A stretch of 40,193 nt of DNA, taken from contig NZ_JAMNXL010000011.1 in the NCBI RefSeq assembly GCF_023653175.1, positions 1-40,193 on the forward strand, read 5' to 3'. Of this stretch, positions 33,968 to 40,193 are shown one piece after another. The DNA comes from Erythrobacter sp. GTDB taxonomy: Bacteria > Pseudomonadota > Alphaproteobacteria > Sphingomonadales > Sphingomonadaceae. Position numbers and translations under genes: made by a program. The notes beneath the pieces were generated by a model that had not been told where the DNA came from, did no database searches, and saw only the letters and a list, made by a program, of their open reading frames with translations. Each line of letters begins with the position of its first letter. Position 1 is the stretch's first letter.

Positions 33968-35827
33968 ATGAGAGAGAGCACCGCCCCGATCACCCGCCGC
34001 CAGACCCTTGCGGGTCTGGCGGGCACCTCCACGCTTGCCCTGCTGCCGGCCTGCGCCGCCAAGCCTGCACCGGCCAGCGCCAGCGGCAGCGTGAGCACGT
34101 CGCTCGCCGGCCTCGCGCCCGACGCGGCGCTCGATCGGGTCGCCTATGCCATGCTCGCCCATGAGCCCAGCCGCGCCACCGGGCTCGGGGTCGACACCGG
34201 CGAATATGCCGCGTGGCGATCAACCTTCGGCACCGGCGGGGCCGAGGGGCGCGCGGCCTATGCGGCAACGCTCAAGGAACTGGTCGCCGAGGTGCGCGCC
34301 TACCCCAAGGAGGGCCTGACCAGCGACCAGCAGATCGGTTTCGAGGTGGTCGAGACCGCCTTTGCCAGCGCGATCGAGGGCATGGCCAAGCCCTATGGCG
34401 ATGTCGCGGTCGGCAGCTGGCGCAATGCGCCTTACGTCGTCATCCAGAACGTCGGCGGCTATATTGATCTGCCGCGCTTCTTCAGTTCGGGCCAGCCCTT
34501 GAAGACGCCTGAGGACATCGGCCCCTACATGGACCGCCTTGCCGAGGTGCCCGCGTTGCTCGACGGCGAGCTCGAGCGCATCCGGGACGCGCGCGGCCAA
34601 GGCGTGGTGCCGCCCCGCTTCCTGCTCGAGAAGGCCATGCGGCAGATGGAAGCGAGCCTCGCGGCGGCGAAGGAAAGCTATGCCGAGCCGCTCCGCGCAT
34701 CCGGCATCGCAGGCAGCGAGAAGGCCGCAGCGCAAGCCGAACGCATCGCACAAAGCGGCATTGCCCCTGCGCTCGAGCGCCAATTGGCCGAACTGATGAC
34801 CCAGAGCGGCGCCGCCAGGGATGCGGCCGGCATGTGGGCGCAGCCGGGCGGCGAGGACTATTACGACTGGGCGATCCGCGCCTCAACCACCACCCGCCTC
34901 ACCCCCGACGAGATCCACCAGCAGGGCCTCGACGAACTCAAGCAGCTTCACGGCCGGATGGATCCGATCCTGCGCGAGATCGGCTACACGCAAGGCTCGG
35001 TGGGCGAGCGGATGCGCGCGCTTAGCGCTGATCCGCGCTACCACTTTGCCGAAGGCGACAAGGGCCGCGAGGAAATCTTCGCCTTCATCAATGAACGCCT
35101 CGGCTGGATCAGGTCGCAGATGCCGCGTGCCTTCAACACGCTGGTCGACCCCAACATGGAAGTGCGCCGCCTGCCGCTCGCCGAGGAGCCCGGCGCGCCC
35201 GGCGCCTATGGCGGCGCGGGGAGCAAGGACGGGAGCATCCCGGGGCGGTTCTGGATCAACTTGCGCACCACCGACCTCCACCGCAAATATGATCTGGCCG
35301 ACCTCACCTTCCACGAGGCGATCCCGGGCCATGTGTGGGAGGGCGAGTTCTCCAACCGCCTGCCGCTGATCCGCTCGATCCTCGCCTTCAACGCCTTCTC
35401 CGAAGGCTGGGCGCTCTACGCCGAACAGCTCGCCGACGAACTGGGCGCCTATGACGAATTCAAGGTCGGGCGGCTGGGTTACCTGCAATCCCTCGCCTTC
35501 CGCGCCTGCCGTCTGGTGGTCGACACGGGGCTGCACCACAAGCGCTGGACACGCGAGCAGGGCCGGCAGTTCTTCGTCGAGGAAAACGGCTCGAAGGTCG
35601 AGGAGGTCGCCTCCGAGGTCGACCGCTATTGCTCCTGGCCGGGACAGGCCTGCGGCTACAAGATCGGTCACAGCGAGATCGTGAAGAACCGCGCGCGGGC
35701 GCAAGGACAGCTGGGGTCGAAGTATGACCTCAAGGGCTTCAACACCGCCGTGGTGCTGGGCGGCAACGCGCCGCTTTCGGTGATGGCCAACACGGTGAGC
35801 CGCTATATCGCGGGGGCGAAGGCATGA
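33968..35827 (+). CDS. DUF885 metallopeptidase-like protein, Tat/lipoprotein signal
   Basis: A 619-aa protein. The N-terminus has a twin-arginine pattern (TRRQTLAGLAG) and a lipobox ending in C29 (LLPAC), so it is probably exported by Tat and lipidated. The rest is the DUF885 alpha-helical domain of the M3/M32-like zinc peptidase group: H449-E450 with H455 in HEAIPGH, and E479 in EGWALYAEQ as further ligand and structural motif. Members probably hydrolyse peptides; no substrate is known. The next gene overlaps its stop. A FNR-like half-site sits at 33931, weakly. Confidence 0.9.
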   Translation: MRESTAPITRRQTLAGLAGTSTLALLPACAAKPAPASASGSVSTSLAGLAPDAALDRVAYAMLAHEPSRATGLGVDTGEYAAWRSTFGTGGAEGRAAYAATLKELVAEVRAYPKEGLTSDQQIGFEVVETAFASAIEGMAKPYGDVAVGSWRNAPYVVIQNVGGYIDLPRFFSSGQPLKTPEDIGPYMDRLAEVPALLDGELERIRDARGQGVVPPRFLLEKAMRQMEASLAAAKESYAEPLRASGIAGSEKAAAQAERIAQSGIAPALERQLAELMTQSGAARDAAGMWAQPGGEDYYDWAIRASTTTRLTPDEIHQQGLDELKQLHGRMDPILREIGYTQGSVGERMRALSADPRYHFAEGDKGREEIFAFINERLGWIRSQMPRAFNTLVDPNMEVRRLPLAEEPGAPGAYGGAGSKDGSIPGRFWINLRTTDLHRKYDLADLTFHEAIPGHVWEGEFSNRLPLIRSILAFNAFSEGWALYAEQLADELGAYDEFKVGRLGYLQSLAFRACRLVVDTGLHHKRWTREQGRQFFVEENGSKVEEVASEVDRYCSWPGQACGYKIGHSEIVKNRARAQGQLGSKYDLKGFNTAVVLGGNAPLSVMANTVSRYIAGAKA

Positions 35828-35837
35828 GGCGCGCGGC

Positions 35838-36758
35838 GTGGCCGCGGCGCTCGCCGTCGCCACGTTGGCCGCACCGGCACATGCGGGAATAGCCTACGAC
35901 ACCGAGGAAACCTGCCCGGTCGGCGGGGAGAAATTCACCTATACCACCACCGCCAGCTACACGGTCTTCGGCCAGCGGCCCGACGGCAAGCCCTATGGCA
36001 GCTGGCGCTTCCCGCTCGCCATGCCCGAATGCCCCTCGAACGCACTGGTGGTCTACCGCGAGTTCAAGCCCGAGGAAATCCCGGCCCTCGCCGCACTGGT
36101 CGCCTCGCCCGAATATCAGGCGATGCGCGGAGAGACGCAATATTTCCGCGCATCGTGGCTCTCCGCAAGGCTGGAGCCCGATGACCGCGCCGGCGCGGCC
36201 TTCCTGCTGCTCCAGGCGAGCTGGGAGGCGGACGAGGACCCGGCGCTCAAGGCCCGCTACCAGCGCGCCTTCGCAGAGGCGGCCGAAAAGATCGCGCCCG
36301 AGGCGGAGTATCTCGACACCCTGGCCCTGCGCTTCCGCCTCGCCAATGCCCGGCGCGAGCTCGGCGAGTTCGATGCCGCCCGCGCGGCGCTCGACAGCCT
36401 GCCGCTCGCCGCGCTCGATGTGCCGGAGCCGACCGATCGCAACGCCGACTACGCGGTTCGCAAGAACGCCGAGAACCGCCGCTTCCTGCTGGTTCAGGCC
36501 GCAGCGCTGCGCAAGGTGATCGAGGCGGGCGACACCTCCTCAACCCCGCTCGACCTGATGGGTGCCGATTTCGCCGGGAACGCCTGCGCCGACCTGATCG
36601 AAGCGGACGCGGCCGCCCCGCTCCCCGAACGCTGCAACGACCCCAAGGTGCGCGAACGCACGAACAGGGTGCTCGAATACCGCAAGGCGCGTACGGCCGA
36701 AGATGAGTCGATGGCGCGCGAAGTGCCTGAACAAGCCGGGGACTCCGGGGTCGACTGA
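35838..36758 (+). CDS. Secreted hypothetical protein with probable start-region frameshift
   Basis: About 306 aa read from GTG 35838. The signal peptide begins MAAALAVATLAAPAHA, without a positive head. An ATG at 35824, overlapping the DUF885 stop as ATGA, would supply that head (MRRAA) but is one base out of frame with GTG 35838. One missing base in the GC-rich stretch 35828-35838 would join them, so either a natural 1-base deletion or a sequencing error moved the start. The mature part has YDTEETCPVGGEKFTY at the N-terminus and Cys residues later; no family is recognised. It is probably coupled to the DUF885 gene. Confidence 0.72.
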   Translation: MAAALAVATLAAPAHAGIAYDTEETCPVGGEKFTYTTTASYTVFGQRPDGKPYGSWRFPLAMPECPSNALVVYREFKPEEIPALAALVASPEYQAMRGETQYFRASWLSARLEPDDRAGAAFLLLQASWEADEDPALKARYQRAFAEAAEKIAPEAEYLDTLALRFRLANARRELGEFDAARAALDSLPLAALDVPEPTDRNADYAVRKNAENRRFLLVQAAALRKVIEAGDTSSTPLDLMGADFAGNACADLIEADAAAPLPERCNDPKVRERTNRVLEYRKARTAEDESMAREVPEQAGDSGVD

Positions 36759-36855
36759 CCCCTCGCACGAATGCAGCAATCCTCGCGCACCGCGGCGCGT
36801 TGCAAACCGCTAACCTGACCCCATCTTGCAACGCGCAACGCGCAAGGAGGGCCGC

Positions 36856-38481
36856 ATGGAAACACTGGGACAAGACCTCGAGACCATGCGCAGGGTGCCG
36901 CTCGCGCCCGAACATGTCGACGCGATCTGCGCGATCGGGGGAGAGAAGTTCTACCCCGCGGGCTCCATCGTCATGGAGATCGGCGAGCCGATGGACCGCT
37001 TCGTCTACATCCTCGAAGGCGAGGTCGAGGTGGTCGATCCCTACACCAATGAACGGATGCTGCCCTCCACCCTTGGCGCGACGCAGTTCATGGGCGAGAT
37101 CGCCTTTCTCAACCGCAGCACCAACATCATGCGGATGCGCGCCGCGGTCGACACCCGGGTGATCGAAGCCCCGCGCGCGCCGATGCTCGAGCTGATGGGC
37201 CGCGTGCCCGAACTCTCCGACCACCTCATCACCGTCTTTGCCGCGCGGCGCCGCCGCCAGTTCGAAGCGCGCAACGACGCGATCAAGGTGATCGGCGCGG
37301 ACCGCGACCCGCAGGTGCAGGCGGTCGAGCGCTTCCTGTCGCGCAACCGCATCCCGTTCCAGAGCTACGACATGGATGACCGCGACGCCGAGACCGCGGC
37401 GGTCTGCGACCTCACCGGGCACAAGCCTTCGGTGATCCTCGGCTTCAACCAGCGGCTCGATGACCCAACCCCGCGCAAGGTCGCGCAATATCTCGGCATG
37501 GACCTCGATATCTGTTCGCGGCGGACCTACGACCTCGTCATCGTCGGCGGCGGCCCGGCTGGCGTGGCGGCGGCGGTCTATGCCGGCAGCGAGGGGATCG
37601 AGGCGCTGGTGGTCGAGGACACGGCGGTCGGCGGACAGGCGGGCACGTCGAGCCGGATCGAGAACTACATGGGCTTTCCCACCGGCATCAGCGGCACCGA
37701 CCTTACGTGGCGCGGGCAGGTGCAGGCGATGAAATTCGGCACGCGCTTCGTCATGCCGCGCCGGGTCGAGGCGATGAGCCGCCGCGAGGACGGGGCCTAT
37801 TGCCTGACCCTCGATGACGACGATGAACTCTGCGCCCGCGCGGTTCTGGTCGCGACCGGCGTGCAATACCGCCGCCTGCCGCTGGAGAACCTCGAGGAGC
37901 TGGAAGGCGCCGGGATCTTTTACTCGGCGACCGAGATGGAAGCGCGCTTCTGCGCCAAGACCGAGGCGGTGGTGATCGGCGGCGGCAATTCGGCGGGGCA
38001 GGCGGCGATGTATCTGTCGCGCGCGGCGGCCCACGTGCATCTGGTGGTGCGCTCGGGCAGTCTGGCGGCCTCGATGTCGAGCTACCTCTCGCAGCGGTTG
38101 GAGGCCGACCCGCGGGTGACGATCCACTACCATGCACAAGTCACCGCCCTGCACGGCGAGACATGGCTTGAAGGCCTGACGCTCAAGACCGGCGAGACCG
38201 AGCGCAGGATCGATACCCGCGCGCTGTTCATCATGATCGGCGCCGCGCCCAACACCGGCTGGCTCTCAGGGCTCGCCGAAACCGACGACAAGGGCTTCGT
38301 CCTCACCGGCGCGGCGGCGGGCCAGGGTGACGATTACGCCACCACCGCCCCGGGCATTTTCGCGGTCGGCGACGTGCGCGCAGGCTCGGTCAAGCGCGTC
38401 GCGAGCGCGGTGGGCGAGGGATCGGTGGTGGTGAGCCGCATCTGGCAATATCTCGAGGACACGCGGCCCGCAGCGGGCTGA
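36856..38481 (+). CDS. Cyclic-nucleotide-domain/thioredoxin-reductase-like flavoprotein
   Basis: A 541-aa fusion with an ideal AAGGAGG before ATG 36856. Residues ~20-130 form a cNMP-binding domain, but the phosphate-binding cassette reads GEIAFLNRSTNIMRMRA, without the usual R-[TS]-A. A thioredoxin-like segment (about 140-222) follows, then a thioredoxin-reductase-like FAD/NAD(P) part from 225: GGGPAG (231-236), GGQAGTSSRIENY, a second GGGNSAGQAAMYL and the end GIFAVGDVRAGS. The CxxC redox pair of TrxR is absent (YSATEMEARF at its place). Function is therefore not thioredoxin reduction as such; perhaps a diaphorase-like or regulated NADPH flavoenzyme. Confidence 0.9.
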   Translation: METLGQDLETMRRVPLAPEHVDAICAIGGEKFYPAGSIVMEIGEPMDRFVYILEGEVEVVDPYTNERMLPSTLGATQFMGEIAFLNRSTNIMRMRAAVDTRVIEAPRAPMLELMGRVPELSDHLITVFAARRRRQFEARNDAIKVIGADRDPQVQAVERFLSRNRIPFQSYDMDDRDAETAAVCDLTGHKPSVILGFNQRLDDPTPRKVAQYLGMDLDICSRRTYDLVIVGGGPAGVAAAVYAGSEGIEALVVEDTAVGGQAGTSSRIENYMGFPTGISGTDLTWRGQVQAMKFGTRFVMPRRVEAMSRREDGAYCLTLDDDDELCARAVLVATGVQYRRLPLENLEELEGAGIFYSATEMEARFCAKTEAVVIGGGNSAGQAAMYLSRAAAHVHLVVRSGSLAASMSSYLSQRLEADPRVTIHYHAQVTALHGETWLEGLTLKTGETERRIDTRALFIMIGAAPNTGWLSGLAETDDKGFVLTGAAAGQGDDYATTAPGIFAVGDVRAGSVKRVASAVGEGSVVVSRIWQYLEDTRPAAG

Positions 38482-38587
38482 TTTTTCGGAGAACGGTCGC
38501 AACAAGCCTCTGGCATTGCGCCGGATTGCCGATATGCTGCCCCATCGCACCGCCAACGCAGAGCCGGTGCCGAGGGGACGCCTAGCT

Positions 38588-40153
38588 ATGATTTGCGCGC
38601 TGTTTCGCCTTGCCCTTGCCGCGCTTGCGCTCGGTGCCTTCGCCGCGCCCGCCGCTGCCGAATGGTATGAGGCCTCCACCGAGCACTTCGTCATCTATGC
38701 CGACGACAAGGCCGCCGACATCCGCACCTTCTCCGAAAACCTCGAGCGCTATCACAGCGCGATGGTGTTCGTGACCGGGCGCAAGGCAGAAACGCCCAGC
38801 CCCTCCAACCGCGTCGTCATTTATGTCGTGGGCGGCGAGAAGGCGATGCGCTCGCTATCGGGCGACCGGAAGATCGGCGGCTTCTACATCCCGCGCGCCG
38901 GCGGCAGCCGTGCCTTCGTGCAGGACATCCGCAACCAGCAGAACGGCTATCCCGACTTCTCGACGATCATCCTGCTCCACGAATATGCCCACCACTTCCT
39001 CCTGTCCTCGTCGCGCTTTGCCAAGCCGCGCTGGTTCGACGAGGGGGCGGCCGAGTTCTTCGCCTCGGCCAGCTTCGAGCGCGACGGCAGCGTATGGGTC
39101 GGCCGCCCGGCAGACCACCGCGCGGGCGATCTGGCCTTTGCCGATCCGGTACATGTGCGCGAATTGCTCGATCCGGCCCTCTACGAGGAAAAGAAGGTCA
39201 AGGGCTACGACACCTTCTACGCCAAGAGCTGGCTGCTCTATCACTACCTCACCTTCAACGAAGCGCGGCAGGGCCAGCTTTCCACCTATCTTGCCAGCCT
39301 TTACAAAGGTATGGAGCAGAAGGCGGCCGGAGAGGCGGCGTTCGGCGATCTCGACAAGCTGGAGCGCGAGCTGAAAGCCTATGCGCGCGCTTCGCGGATG
39401 ACCGCGATCAAGCTGACGCCCGACAAGCTGTCGATCGGCACCATCACCTTGCGCCCCCTGTCCGCGGGCGAGGCGGCAATGATGCCGCTCCAGATCCGTT
39501 CGCAGCGCGGCGTGGGTGCCGAGGAGGCCGCGGTGCTGCTCGCCGAAGCGCGGGCCGTGGCGGCGAAGTTCCCCGAGGATCCCGGCGTGCTCACTGCGCT
39601 TGCCGAGGCCGAGTACGACGCGGGCAATGACGCCGAGGCCATCGCCGCCGCCGACGCCGCCCTCGCCCGCGATCCCGCGCGCGCCAATGCCTATGTCCAG
39701 AAGGGCTATGCGCTGTTCCGGCAGGCGAGCGAGGCTGATGGAGACAAGCGCGGAGCCGCCTACAGCGCCGCGCTCAAGCCGTTCGTCGCGCTCAACAAGC
39801 TGGAGAACGATCACCCGCTGCCGCTGATCTACTTCTACCGCGCGCAGGTGGAACGCGGCGCCGAGCCCAACGAGAATGCGCGCGCCGCGCTGGAGCGGGC
39901 GGCGGTTCTCGCGCCCTTCGATCACGGGTTGCAGATCAATGCCGGGATGATGCTGCTGGGCGAAGGAAAGATCACCTTTGCCCGCAGCATCCTCGCGCCG
40001 GTCGCGGCCAATCCCCAGGGCGGGTGGGCGGCGGCGCGGGCCAAGCAGATGATCGCGGCGATGGCCGATGCCCCCGAAGGCACACCGCTCCTGCTCGGCA
40101 ACCTGCCCGAACCGGTCGAGGTGCCCGAGGTGGAACTCCCCGGGCCCGAGTGA
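38588..40153 (+). CDS. Secreted HExxH/TPR protein (DUF1570-like)
   Basis: A 521-aa protein from ATG 38588 (GAGGGG upstream) with a signal peptide MICALFRLALAALALGAFAA. The peptidase-like part has HEYAHH at 131-136 and E152/E156 in WFDEGAAEFF, the gluzincin arrangement of an HExxH zinc site. The C-terminal half has TPR-like helical repeats (ALAEAEYDAGNDAEAIAAAD, then FRAQVERGAEPNENARAALE). The DUF1570-like family is exported and possibly proteolytic; no substrate is known. A palindromic region follows at the window edge. Confidence 0.85.
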   Translation: MICALFRLALAALALGAFAAPAAAEWYEASTEHFVIYADDKAADIRTFSENLERYHSAMVFVTGRKAETPSPSNRVVIYVVGGEKAMRSLSGDRKIGGFYIPRAGGSRAFVQDIRNQQNGYPDFSTIILLHEYAHHFLLSSSRFAKPRWFDEGAAEFFASASFERDGSVWVGRPADHRAGDLAFADPVHVRELLDPALYEEKKVKGYDTFYAKSWLLYHYLTFNEARQGQLSTYLASLYKGMEQKAAGEAAFGDLDKLERELKAYARASRMTAIKLTPDKLSIGTITLRPLSAGEAAMMPLQIRSQRGVGAEEAAVLLAEARAVAAKFPEDPGVLTALAEAEYDAGNDAEAIAAADAALARDPARANAYVQKGYALFRQASEADGDKRGAAYSAALKPFVALNKLENDHPLPLIYFYRAQVERGAEPNENARAALERAAVLAPFDHGLQINAGMMLLGEGKITFARSILAPVAANPQGGWAAARAKQMIAAMADAPEGTPLLLGNLPEPVEVPEVELPGPE

Positions 40154-40161
40154 GCCGACGC

Positions 40162-40191
40162 GCGCGCACAGCCCCCGGGGCTGCTGCGCGC
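40162..40191 (+). terminator. Possible terminator hairpin at right edge
   Basis: CAGCCC pairs with GGGCTG around a short C/G loop, and outer GCGCGC repeats on both sides extend the stem. The window ends two bases later, so a T-run cannot be checked. Confidence 0.35.
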
Positions 40192-40193
40192 GA

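Overview
The window looks like chromosomal DNA from a GC-rich alphaproteobacterium, most likely a Sphingomonadales member close to Erythrobacter/Porphyrobacter. Pointers are the CcrM methylase beside rnhB, a three-subunit proton-translocating transhydrogenase with a tiny aa3-type oxidase subunit IV gene in front, an ISC-type ferredoxin behind two cysteine desulfurases, DUF1285 and DUF3597 proteins, and dense gene packing with ATGA/GTGA overlaps. Two near-perfect parS sites (14.1 and 29.3 kb) suggest the segment lies near the replication origin. Most of it is housekeeping and envelope genes. I see no transposon, prophage, CRISPR array, rRNA or intact tRNA.

Layout. 1-6.3 kb, minus strand: a partial NAD(P)-binding protein, dgt-like dNTPase, an Asp/Glu racemase-family protein, then a translationally coupled trio (beta-helix protein, diheme cytochrome c, alpha/beta hydrolase). 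6.3-11.5 kb, minus strand: the pnt operon in the order oxidase subunit IV, pntA1, secreted protein B, a 43-codon relic of pntA2, a PH-domain protein, secreted protein A, pntA2, pntB, small membrane protein. Its middle looks like an ancient duplication of a [secreted protein - pntA2] unit. 11.8-14.1 kb, plus strand: an NtrC-type regulator with an altered sigma54-contact loop, and an SDR enzyme. The first parS follows.

14.1-19.2 kb, mainly minus strand: a secreted protein, a PhoD-like phosphatase, folP, ccrM and rnhB, plus a 55-aa membrane protein on the plus strand. Between rnhB and ccrM lie four GANTC sites and a perfect DnaA box, matching cell-cycle control of ccrM as known in Caulobacter. 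19.2-24.1 kb, plus strand: a sugar-dehydrogenase-like lipoprotein, GNAT, DUF1285, NUDIX CoA pyrophosphatase, CCA-adding enzyme and a PRC-barrel-like secreted protein, ending in a strong hairpin. parC (minus) follows, then a DUF4349 lipoprotein gene broken by an in-frame amber codon, a PfpI/DJ-1 protein and a DUF202 membrane protein.

28.6-31.2 kb, minus strand: two cysteine desulfurases and a [2Fe-2S] ferredoxin, an Fe-S/sulfur-transfer unit; the first desulfurase lacks a usual start codon before its conserved N-terminus, and the second carries parS in its coding sequence. 31.3-40.2 kb, mostly plus strand: an alpha/beta hydrolase, a hairpin-rich non-coding stretch, a TonB protein, small envelope proteins, a Tat/lipoprotein DUF885 metallopeptidase, a secreted protein with a probable start-region frameshift, a cyclic-nucleotide-domain/thioredoxin-reductase-like flavoprotein without the redox CxxC, and a secreted HExxH/TPR protein.
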